From Ostrinia nubilalis (Eukaryota; Arthropoda; Insecta; Lepidoptera; Crambidae): DNA of 64,000 bases. Below the pieces are notes generated by a model. It searched no databases, had not been told where the DNA came from, and saw only the letters and a list, made by a program, of their open reading frames with translations. The position numbers were made by a program, and so were the translations under genes. Numbering within the stretch: position 1 is the first letter of the stretch; each line of letters begins with the position of its first letter. Where the stretch lies: contig NC_087111.1 of the NCBI RefSeq assembly GCF_963855985.1, forward strand, positions 1,121,001 through 1,185,000, written 5' to 3'. Below are positions 53,797 to 62,362 of the stretch, piece after piece.

Positions 53797-53967
53797 ATAG
53801 ATGACCCACGCTGAACTGTCCCGCCAAACTCAATGACAGGGGGGCGCTACCATCGTTCAACTTTATGGTTTCCAACATGGCAAAAATCGGAACCAGCGAT
53901 TCGGTATTGACGGTGGCGCCCCGCTGTCAATGTCATCGATAGGACAGTTCAGTATTTTGGAACTATA
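53797..53967. mobile_element. Short MITE, copy 3 (ATAGATGACCC family)
   Basis: Third full copy of the 15386 unit, with one base change in GATTCGGTATTGACGG. Same orientation as the others. Confidence 0.78.
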
Positions 53968-54007
53968 ATAACACGGCAGGTAGTTGAGTTACTCAATGTA
54001 CTGTCTT

Positions 54008-54120
54008 TGACAAGTGACGTCACACTGCACGCAATAACTGATGACATAAGACGTTTTACCCCGTAGTAAAGTGGTGCACGTATTGGGTGTCGCCAGTGGA
54101 CGTCGGTCCGTGAGCCACTA
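54008..54120 (+). repeat. Decayed upstream copy of the exon-16 acceptor edge
   Basis: ACGTCACACTGCACGCAATAAC is repeated at 54378-54400 before exon 16. CCCGTAGTAAAGTGGTGCACGTATTGGGTGTCGCCAGT parallels exon 16's codons for PVVKQRTYWVSP (here PVVKWCTYWVSP). The AG acceptor and RW before it are lost. Distance to the true exon is about 365-415 bp. Confidence 0.72.
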
Positions 54121-54456
54121 AGGCGGCCGTTTAAATATTTATTTATTTATTTTAAACTTAAATGCACATAACACATTGTACATAAGGCGGACTTAATGCC
54201 TTTCGGCATTTTCCTCCAGTCAACCTTAGGTGAACCTTAATATTTCGTTTGTCTGTCATCAGGTCAAACGTGGGCTAAAGCTAAACTCATAGAGAATGTA
54301 TGAAAGAATATTTCGCACTATGCCGGTACTCCATTCGCCTATCGTATATGTACTAAATGATCTGACGCTGGCGCGCGACGTCACACTGCAAGCAATAACC
54401 GACAACCTAACATCCTGATGACGTCACAATGCACATAACAACTTGGCACTTCTCAG

Positions 54457-54621
54457 GCATCCTCCGCTGGTTCCCCGTGGTGAAGCAGCGTACATACTGG
54501 GTGTCTCCAGTTGAAGCGGCGGTGGAAGCGCTGCGGGAATCCAACCGCGCTTTAAAAGCGCTGATACTAAGCGCCCGCGCACCGGATGCGCCGCTGCAGC
54601 CGCTTACTATGCGGCTGAATG
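54457..54621 (+). CDS. mbc: mbc exon 16 of window
   Basis: Acceptor ACTTCTCAG|GCATCC, donor CTGAATG|GTGAGT; 165 nt, phase 1 in and out. It encodes ILRWFPVVKQRTYWVSPVEA, AVEALRESNRALKALILSA and PLTMRLNG. DOCK1: ILRWFEVKSVFMVEISPLEN and NPLSMLLNG. It forms the front of DHR-2 lobe C. The exon is GC-rich, Ala-rich in the helix, and has a decayed acceptor-side copy upstream. Confidence 0.95.
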
Positions 54622-55323
54622 GTGAGTGTGGCTCTTGCAATATATTTTATGTGGATTTTTTTCTGAGATGGTCAAAACAAATGTATAGTTCTTGCAACTC
54701 ACGAAAGCGAGTGAGCTTTACTTGTGTGTATACGTGTACTATGTGCAACAGTGTTAACTGCCCATTGCCAGTCATGTCATCTCGTTCTATCGCAAAGAAT
54801 CACCATTTGATGAGAGCGAGAGCAAAAACGGAAATGGATAGTTAACAGTGTGGCCGTGTGTACATGCACAACCATGTGTAATGTCAATCAAATCTTTTGA
54901 AAAACGAACAGTAGCGAGCCACCACACATGTAAAGCTTACTCTGGTCTTCGTGAATTGCAAAAACTATAACTGCAGTAAGTAGTGATCCTGCCTCTGGCG
55001 ATATTGCGTGCTTATCATTTCCCGATCAAATAGAATCTCATTGCCATGTTTTAAGATCCAGAAATTAGCGCTTCATAACGTTTATAATGCTGAATATTAC
55101 GTTATGAGTAGGAGTCCATTTATGAACTTTGGTTTGTTGTACAGAAAGAAAAAGAATCGTGGTCTATGACAAAGTCTAGTGAGGTCCTAATGCAATGAGC
55201 ACCGCTAGTCACTTCACAATATGTAGGCCCCAGATCACTCTATAGATCTGAAATATTGTTTGCTTTACCACCATTTCTTTACAACATTATTGGAGTTATG
55301 ATATCTCTTTCTCTCTTAATGAG
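54622..55323. other. Intron sequence, nothing recognised
   Basis: No supported gene; the open frame continuing past exon 16's donor (to 54845) is only intron read-through. Confidence 0.5.
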
Positions 55324-55535
55324 GACTATCGTTTTAGCGCTCACCAGTTAGCGCCACTGTAGAGTAAGGTCCTGTCACTTGCTAGTAGCGAAAACAGTGG
55401 CACCAACTGGTGAGCGCTAAAGTGGTAGGAGGACTATCGCTTTTGCACTCATCAAGATGGCGCCACTGTAGAGTAAGGTCCTGTCAATCGCCAGGGGTGC
55501 CAACTGTTAAGTATAAAAACGATAGCCCTCATTGA
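55324..55535. repeat. Local inverted and direct repeat
   Basis: GCGCTCACCAGTTAGCGCCA and the near-complement GGTGCCAC...CAACTGGTGAGCGC face each other at 55338 and 55405. CGCCACTGTAGAGTAAGGTC recurs directly at about 55352 and 55461. This looks like a MITE cluster before exon 17. Confidence 0.65.
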
Positions 55536-55555
55536 TCACTCATCTTTCCACGCAG

Positions 55556-55705
55556 GCATACTCGACCCGGCCGTGCAAGGCGGCATAGTGAACTACGAGC
55601 GCGCGTTCTTAACGCCTTCATATGAAGCGAGGCATCCTGAGCACGCTGAATTGCTGACCCAGCTCAAAGACCTCATCGCTGACCAGATACCACTGCTGAA
55701 GTTCG
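55556..55705 (+). CDS. mbc: mbc exon 17 of window
   Basis: Acceptor CCACGCAG|GCATAC, donor AAGTTCG|GTAAGT; 150 nt, phase 1 in and out. It encodes GILDPAVQGGIVNYERAF and LTQLKDLIADQIPLLKFG. DOCK1 and DOCK2 have GIVDPAVMGGFANYEKAF and LKDLIAWQIPFL. The DPAV valine corresponds to the nucleotide-sensor valine of lobe C, which displaces Mg and GDP from Rac (family knowledge). The catalytic centre therefore looks intact. Confidence 0.96.
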
Positions 55706-55799
55706 GTAAGTTATTACCTACGACTAGAGTGTGCTTTCCTGACGGACATTGTATGAGGCAAGACAATTCACATCCCGATCATGTGGACTGACATAGTTC

Positions 55800-55850
55800 A
55801 AGAACCGGATTGCTGACCAGATATAACAGTGGAAGTTCTCCAAGTTCCTT
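55800..55850 (+). repeat. Decayed copy of exon-17 3' end plus donor
   Basis: GATTGCTGACCAGATA...AGTGGAAGTTC-TCCAAG at 55808-55844 matches exon 17's ATCGCTGACCAGATACCACT...AAGTTCG|GTAAG, about 134 bp downstream. The donor GT is lost. An old, single extra copy. Confidence 0.65.
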
Positions 55851-56352
55851 TTACAATCAGTAATATAGAGAACAATAGTGTCTAGACAAACCTCAAGAGG
55901 ATTTAAGACACTATTTAAATCAAAGATGTAACGGCTAAATAATGTAATAATAAATAAAAATAAATAAAATAGTATGTTTATGGAATATTTCTACGGAAGT
56001 GGGCGTTAGTAGTCGCACCACAGTTTTCTGAAACTGTTATGGCTATTATCGTAGCGTCTTTCCATTCTATACATAGCCAGAACGCAAGGGTGTGAAACTA
56101 ATCGAGTATAGTTTGGATATGACTTTTTTTACTAAGCTCCTCCAAACTATACACGACCAGTACGCATACGCTGCGTACTGCTCGCGTATACTTTGTAGTG
56201 ACTTAGGTCAATTATCTTCCTCCAAAATATACATCGCCAGTACGCATACGGACTAATCATGTATGTATTGTAATAAGTGCGTGATTACAATTTATACGCG
56301 AGTAGTTGCATGCTAGTCATTTTGACTTATTGACCTCTCTTTCTATTACATA

Positions 56353-56554
56353 CTAGCTTTCCGCCCGCGGCTTCGCTCGCGTGGAATTTTGTCTGTTACA
56401 GAAAAACAATATCGCGCGCGTATTTGCTCACCGTTTAAACCTACCCTGGACTACGACAAACATTTTAAAACCAAAATCAGCTCAATCGGCCCAGCCGTTC
56501 TCGAGTTTTAATCAGACTAACGAACATCAATTCATTTTTATTTATATAGATAGA
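56353..56554 (-). mobile_element. Helitron-like element, reversed, in clean A/T target
   Basis: On the minus strand it starts TCTATCTATATAAATAAAAA and ends ...GGGCGGAAAG-CTAG. The empty site in the other Mutator-like copy (TATTACATATTAATT, near 33840-33855) shows insertion between A and T without duplication, as Helitrons do. Confidence 0.78.
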
Positions 56555-56764
56555 TTAATTCATATCTGCGTGTCTACTTTAAACATTGAATCATCTTACG
56601 ACACGTGTCATTGTTTTGATAAAGGATTTTTTTGTGTTTCTTATTCTGCCATAGAAAAGATATTTGTTTTGGGGCTGATATTTCACCAATTGTAGGTATG
56701 GAAATATGTCAAAATGATTTTGTTCTTGAGATAAAAGTTAATAAATAAAATAAATAATAAATAA

Positions 56765-57000
56765 ATATCCTTAGACATTTTACACTGCGCTTCTAGTCCC
56801 AAACTAAGCAAAGCTTGTACTATGGGTACTAGACAACGGATATAAACATAATTAAATACTTTTTTTTGTAAATACATACTTATCATACAAAGAAAACACC
56901 CAGTCCAATACAAACAAATATGTTCATGCACACAAATGTTTGTACTGTGCGGGAATCGAACCCGCTACCACTTCGAACCACTACACCAAACGGCCGACAA
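56765..57000 (-). mobile_element. tRNA-derived SINE, second copy
   Basis: Reverse of 29081-29322: the B box reads GGGAATCGAACCCGCTACCA on the + strand at about 56951. The tail is at AATAAATAAATATCCTTAGA. It has the same relative place in the Mutator-like element. Confidence 0.78.
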
Positions 57001-57026
57001 TACAAACCTAGCATTTAAAGTCTCGC

Positions 57027-58117
57027 TGTAACACGGCGCGCCCTTTTATTTACTTCGAGCGACCAGCGCCGAGCCTGCCACTACGTCACAGCGAGATCTA
57101 CGCGCGCGCGCAGCCGGTTTACCCTGCCCCGAGACCCCGCACGCCGCCGCGTACGTCACACGCGCTCATCGGCTGGCTATAAAAGGCGTGCGAGCCGGCC
57201 TAGCAGTCAGTTCGTCCGCGACGCTCCGCGCTTCCGTACCACGGAACACGATGCGCCCGCCGGATTGAACTCGCACACACCGCGATGGTAAGGTCTGCTT
57301 CCGTAACACGGAACTGACTGGACATCGCGTTGTATCGTCCCATGCACGCTTCCCGTGCCTACTAGATAGTTAATAGAAATAGTAACTGTTGTCTTGTAGT
57401 AGCTAAGTTAATTACGCTAATTAGAATTTGCTCATTGTTTACATTCATGCTTAGCTCAAATGCATAATCCAATCCTGGTTTTATGACTTAGATAATTATT
57501 CACGCTTCTTGCTATAAATTTATTAAGTGAATGCTATTGTACTAAATATGGCCCTAATGCATACGCCGATCCTAGTTTTATGCTTTGCACATGCTTTTGT
57601 TATGAACTTGATTAATTAGACGCAATTGTTTAGTTTTCAATTAAGTTTAGATCATATGCATAAACCGATCCTTGTTTTGTGTTCTAATTGAATTACTCAC
57701 GCTTTTGTAATAAAGTTTATCAAGTAAATACAATTGTATAGCTTACTATTGGATCCGGCTCAAATGCATATACCGATCCTCATTTTTGCTTCAAATGTTA
57801 AAATGACGCTTTGCCATAAGATTCATTAATCAATGCAATTAGTACTGTCTTTATTAAGTATTGTTCATATGTACATGCCGATCCTAACTTTACTGTGATA
57901 TTTTGTTTCTACCGACTACTAGCTCCGTAATTGAGAGGTTGTCTGTTTTGTTCGTGTAATTTAGTCATAGGTTGATTGGCAATAAACACGAGATAAAGCC
58001 CTATACAATTGGTTTTGGTCATTTCTCTCTGTAGGTTAGGTTCCCCTTCTATAAATTGGGCGTCACAACGTGGCGCCCTCTTATAAATTGGGCGTCCCAA
58101 CGTGGCGCCCTCTTACA
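57027..58117. mobile_element. Solo LTR, 4-bp TSD, with five ~100-bp internal repeats
   Basis: Begins TGTAACACGG, ends CTCTTACA (TG...CA ends with TGTAA/TTACA inverted), flanked by TCGC at 57023-57026 and 58118-58121. TATAAAA at 57178 with an initiator-like TCAGTTC about 27 bp later indicates + sense promoter orientation. The 3' end has a tandem pair of ~32-bp TATAAATTGGGCGTCACAAC-type units. Five ~100-bp degenerate units share ATGCATA..CCGATCCT..TTTT (near 57460, 57557, 57658, 57765, 57872). No internal coding region remains. A 4-bp TSD suggests a Gypsy-type LTR retrotransposon (tentative). Confidence 0.82.
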
Positions 58118-58603
58118 TCGCATAATATTGTATTTAATGCACGTTGAACTTTCTTCTCTCACTCTCTCTCATATTAATTAAATTGTTATTTAATTTGAAA
58201 TCTACTTAATCAATTTAATTTCAAAAACCACTTACAATAGTTTTAAAAATCTAGATTTATTATAGATTCAGTAAAATAATAATATTTTATGTAATAATAT
58301 CAAATAAATGTAATTTTAATTATTATTTATAAATTAATTTTAATAAATTAATTTTATAGTTCCATATTTTACTGAATTTTACTAAATCAATATCAACTAA
58401 ACACACTCTAGTCAAGTGTAAGTGGTGTAGTAGAAACTAATCGAGTATAGTTTGGAGATGACTTTTTTTACTAAGCTCCTCCAAACTATACACGATCAGT
58501 ACGCAAAATTCGTGTATAGTTTGGAGTCACAGATTTACAAACAGGCACTCCGAAATATACACGAGCAGTTTCCTATGGGTGACGGTAAAGACGCATTATC
58601 GTA

Positions 58604-59073
58604 CATGCTTTTTCATGTACAAATTTTCTGGTTTCCAATAAATAAATTTTGAATTTTGAATCCGTTCATGATCTTATAGGTCTGTGCCTAAGCTTAACTC
58701 AGTCACTCAGTGCTTGAGTAATGGGAGTGGCATTGGAGAGGTGATATTGACACATTATAACGTGACAGAGCATACGAATCTAAAGTCTCGCTGCGATAGA
58801 CCTATAAAACAAATCGAATGGTAATTGACTTCATATTTTCAATTGAACTAATAGAAAGAGAAAGACAGAGGTAGTGCTCAGCCATTTTTATTTATTACCT
58901 ACTTTAATAGAATTTCATTATTCATTATCACTGCATGCGTTTTTTAAAAGCAACTTTCTGTTGATGATTTGAAACCCTATTTGGGTTTGACGTCTAAAAT
59001 AAAGATTATTTTTCTGTATTATCTCCTACTATTGTCAACTTCCCTACTCAATGAACTGCCTTAACTCCAACAG
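58604..59073. other. Intron sequence, nothing recognised
   Basis: Starts with a short AATAAATAAATTTTGAATTTTG tail-like stretch, otherwise unique AT-rich sequence up to the exon-18 acceptor. Confidence 0.5.
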
Positions 59074-59186
59074 GCCTGGAAGTGCACGGCGCGCGAGTGC
59101 CGGCGAGCATGGAAGCCTTACACTCGCACATGTCGTCGCAGTTCAAGCGCGTGCAACAACACGTGCACCAGCGGTATGGACGGAAG
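59074..59186 (+). CDS. mbc: mbc exon 18 of window
   Basis: Acceptor TCCAACAG|GCCTGG, donor CGGAAG|GTATGT; 113 nt, phase 1 in and phase 0 out. It encodes LEVHGARVPASMEALHSHMS, then SQFKRVQQHVHQRYGRK. DOCK1 has IRIHGDKVTEALRPFHERME and a LKEKVEKEYGV end. This closes the DHR-2 domain. Confidence 0.94.
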
Positions 59187-59632
59187 GTATGTTCATCATT
59201 GTTCTGTCTGGCTTTTGTCTTCATAGGGCTCTTTTAAATTAGACGTTTTGAGTTTCTAATTCCGCAAACAGTTCCGCAATACGGACGACTAATGTCTACT
59301 CAAAACTTCGCAGTAAAGAGGCGCTGTGGTCAGTTTTGTTTCTTGTATATAATTTTGATTTGGCTTCCTAGGCCATTTGCGAGGCATTTATACACGTCTC
59401 AGTTTTTTAAAATAGGCATACATTTTTTATGTATAAATAATATTATTTACTGACTTAAAACTTGAGAATGTTTTGGCCATAATTTCTTATTCCAAAAAAA
59501 AAAAACGGGGGTGTTCTTCATAATATAGTTTTTGAAATAGCTTTTCTTAACTGGTGCAATTTTAAGGAACTGAAAATAATAGCTTAAAACTTCGTTGATT
59601 TCTAAAAACTTATTTATTCATCATCATCGTAG
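59187..59632. other. Intron sequence, nothing recognised
   Basis: AT-rich, with an A run near 59494. No feature. Confidence 0.5.
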
Positions 59633-59754
59633 ATGGCGGACTTCGAACCCGAGACCCCGGAGGTTCAGCTGAGAACGATGAGGGACAGTCTTCCCTCGGA
59701 CGCTGGCAATACCACCAATAACCGCATCTCTGACATCTCCACGGGGACTAACGA
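59633..59754 (+). CDS. mbc: mbc exon 19 of window
   Basis: Acceptor CATCGTAG|ATGGCG, donor AACGA|GTGAGT; 122 nt, phase 0 in, two bases over. It encodes MADFEPETPEVQLRTMRDSL and NRISDISTGTNE, the acidic, Ser/Thr-rich start of the C-terminal tail. The tail is poorly conserved between species; placement relies on frame and phase with its neighbours. Confidence 0.82.
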
Positions 59755-59809
59755 GTGAGTATGACAAAATAGAGCATAATTTAATACCAAAAAAAAAAAG
59801 TTAAGATGC

Positions 59810-59960
59810 TAAAGCCTGGTCCGTGAGCACGTAGAATTTTGTCCAATGACCCCAAGCTACCCATCCTTATCGCTCGCGCGTAATTATATTGCTGTCGCGA
59901 CTGTGCGACGGGCGCCCGCAGTGAGTGACAAAATTCTACGTGCTCACGGACCAGGCTTTA
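59810..59960. repeat. Short MITE with ~33-bp near-perfect inverted ends
   Basis: TAAAGCCTGGTCCGTGAGCA continues to ...TAGAATTTTGTC at the left and is matched by GACAAAATTCTACGTGCTCA ... CCAGGCTTTA at the right. The interior GGGTAGCTTGGGGTC (reverse) is shared with 10236-10394 and 49093-49266, plus a half copy near 47941-47991. Confidence 0.82.
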
Positions 59961-60168
59961 GACCAATTTATTCCTCAGTTTAGTTTTATAAGTAAAGGCA
60001 GAAACATCAAAATCCACGGTTCTTTTCGTTCTGACGACTGCACTTCTAAGTATCGACACTTTCAATCACAACGTTATCGTTATAAATGACATTATTTGTT
60101 TATCAGACATTTGTAGAGACCTTTTTTTAGTCTCAATGTTAATTTAAATATATTTACTTCTGTTTCAG

Positions 60169-60222
60169 ATCGTCGAGGTCGAAATTTTTCAGCTTTAATA
60201 GTGCAATAAATCCACTAGCAAG
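60169..60222 (+). CDS. mbc: mbc exon 20 of window (microexon-like)
   Basis: Acceptor CTGTTTCAG|ATCGTC, donor GCAAG|GTATTT; 54 nt, completing Glu and leaving two bases. It encodes SSRSKFFSFNSAINPLA. Basic and serine-rich, as in other DOCK1 tails. Short, but its acceptor is strong and it is phase-consistent on both sides. The donor (GTATTT) is moderate. Confidence 0.72.
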
Positions 60223-60591
60223 GTATTTATTATTTAAAATAATATTATTTTAAACACTAGTTCCTCTAAGGCTGTTTGCATCGGCTGTAGTAAACGTTTT
60301 GGCTATTACGCTGGTCGGTCAATAGTTTTGAGCCGACTATCTTTGGGCTATCACAAAGAAAGAAAAAGCCTATGCTTTTTTGTTTCAAATATTTAAAGTG
60401 ATGAAAGTAACATTCCTCTCGGTTTTTATGTGATAACTAAATTAAAAAAAGTTAAAATGTTACTACAATTTTTAAACAGACCGACCTAGATAAAAGCTAG
60501 CCTTAAGTTCTTAGTTTACGTATAATTTTCGATTTTAATTAGATAAATTAAATAAATAAATTAGATAACTGACAAGAAATATTTTTTATAG

Positions 60592-60676
60592 TAGGAACAG
60601 CAGCGGCGGAGGCTACCTGAACTTCGGCACGCTACAGAGCACACCAAAGAGAAGGGACAAGCGAAAAGGGAGAAAG
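60592..60676 (+). CDS. mbc: mbc exon 21 of window, tandem acceptor
   Basis: 85 nt from the first AG, donor AGAAAG|GTTAGT, phase 0 out. It encodes RNSSGGGYLNFGTLQSTPKR, then RDKRKGRK. The acceptor reads ATAGTAG|GAAC: either AG keeps the frame, adding or omitting one serine-type codon. The lysine-rich cluster matches the K-rich tail (KKDKKKEKRN) of DOCK1. Confidence 0.78.
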
Positions 60677-61607
60677 GTTAGTTGAATATTTTTTTATGTA
60701 CAGTCGTTTTTTTATGTAGTGTATCGCATATCAGACTACATATTTTATTTACAAAATTGCACCTATTACAACTATAAAATAATTTTCGTGGCCTGTATAA
60801 TTTACGTCCAAATCAAAAGTGACAAAGCAAGTACAATCAGCATCGTGGCTACCGCATTTTGTTAATTGATTACTTGAAATAATACTGTAACATTTTCAAT
60901 TTATTGCTGTTGGTTTGTATAAATAAATAAATTATATAGGCAGAATGCACCGTATAGAAAATGAATGAAATGGAGATATACCCAATAAGTAACTGTACAG
61001 TTTTTGTGCAATACCACATAAAAATAGAAGACATCTTTAGTTTCGTCAATATTGTCTGAATTTCTTATTTCTCAGTTCTATACTATCCCACATTGTTGCA
61101 AACTTATTAAATTGCATTTTGATATCTACAAACATATAAATAAGTCACATTTCCACATGTACAATCAACAGCAAAAGTCGATGATCAAAATTAAAATTTA
61201 ATACTGAACAATATTAGCGTTAAAACTATTCAGCGTTGAAGTGATTTTAAGGTATGTGATTGTAAAACGTACCTAAGATTAGCTACTGACGATAAGTATT
61301 ACTTATGACTATAATTCGTATATTTTAAAGACTGTAAACCCTTGAAAAGGAGGCTGACAATAGTGACTGAGTTTCTTGCGCTGCTTCTTCTCAGCACTGG
61401 CCCATTTATTGTCCCGAAGCAATGGTAGGGTTAATATTGGGACGTGTAAAAGTGCTTTTTAAAAGCCGATTTGCAAAAATAAATGAGTTTTACTGATATT
61501 GAATTTCTGATCCAATATTGAAGTGCGAAATTCACCCACTTTTGCTGTTAATTGTACTTATATAAATACACTTACGCACCGGCACTCACGCACTTAACCG
61601 CATGCAG
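60677..61607. other. Intron sequence with a dispersed repeat copy
   Basis: 61366-61492 is the GACTGAGTTTCTTGCGCTGC / GTCCCGAAGCAATGGTAGGG repeat also at 36150, 44499 and 48329. The rest is unremarkable. Confidence 0.55.
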
Positions 61608-61763
61608 AGCGAAGTCGGCGCAAGCGGCAGCCAGTGGTACACGTCATCAACTCCCAACGGAACCCCTTCGGCCGTCAACAACAACGTCACAACAACAACA
61701 ACAAACAACAACAACCAGGAACAAACAACCTCCGCGTCGCCTCTGCGTGAGCTCAGGCAGGAG
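61608..61763 (+). CDS. mbc: mbc exon 22 of window
   Basis: Acceptor CGCATGCAG|AGCGAA, donor CAGGAG|GTACGT; 156 nt, phase 0 both ends. It encodes SEVGASGSQWYTSSTPNGTP, a Asn/Thr homopolymer-like stretch (VNNNVTTTTTNNNN), and SASPLRELRQE. ISPLRPQRPK occurs near this place in DOCK1, so SPLREL ties the exon to the family. The proline-rich Crk-binding tail expected next was not found before 64000. Confidence 0.85.
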
Positions 61764-61861
61764 GTACGTACTGTAAGTAGAACGTAGATCAGTTTTTGGT
61801 GGTGTGACTAACATTTGTTTTGGAGGTATGTAAATACTATCTTCGTACAGACCCCTTGGGT

Positions 61862-62127
61862 AATAGACAGTTTGACACCATACCCCAATAATTCAAAACC
61901 ACAACTGTTTTAAAAAGACCCTTAATTGTGGTCTTAAAAACTTAATTAATTTTAAATTACCTGTAAATTACGAATTTTGTTCGCATTGTAATTGAAAAAA
62001 GTAGTTTAATTGAGTTGAAAAAATAGTGACGTCACTTGCTTGTAGTGCCATACTAAATCTATGGGAGTTTCGTTTTGACAGTTTTAAAAAGTACGTCAAT
62101 TGATTGGTGGTGTCAACATGTCTATTT
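61862..62127 (+). repeat. Dispersed repeat, copy 2
   Basis: Partner of 46520-46791, same orientation; shares TTGCTTGTAGTGCCATAC and AAATCTATGGGAG. Confidence 0.7.
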
Positions 62128-62212
62128 TGACTGCCAGGGTAACTTTTTTCACTGTTCAAAGTTTAACTGAATCTCGGGTAACTTTGAATTTATGTAAAAC
62201 TAGTAAAAGTGA

Positions 62213-62362
62213 CTAAAATAGTAAGACACGGGTCTTAACGCGAAGTTTATTAATGAGTTACATTAATGTACTCACGGCTTGACGTTTCGGCTGCTATGCT
62301 GCTGAGTACATAATGTAACTCATTAATAAACGTCGCGTTAAGACCCGTGTCTTACTATTTTA
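62213..62362. repeat. Fold-back element, uninterrupted copy
   Basis: CTAAAATAGTAAGACACGGG and CTTAACGCG are mirrored at the right end (CGCGTTAAGACCCGTGTCTT then ACTATTTTAG). Same family as 21121-22112. Confidence 0.82.

Larger units (their letters stand above)
56054..58594 (-). mobile_element. Mutator-like element copy 2, 9-bp TSD
   Basis: Opposite orientation to 28586-34150. Starts GCGTCTTTCC and ends ...TAAAGACGC, with the 9-bp TSD ATTATCGTA at 56045-56053 and 58595-58603. The right TIR has an internal deletion compared with copy 1. It holds the same SINE at the same place, but has a Helitron (56353-56554) and a solo LTR (57027-58117) that copy 1 lacks, and lacks copy 1's LINE. This gives clear empty/occupied-site pairs. 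Confidence 0.85.
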
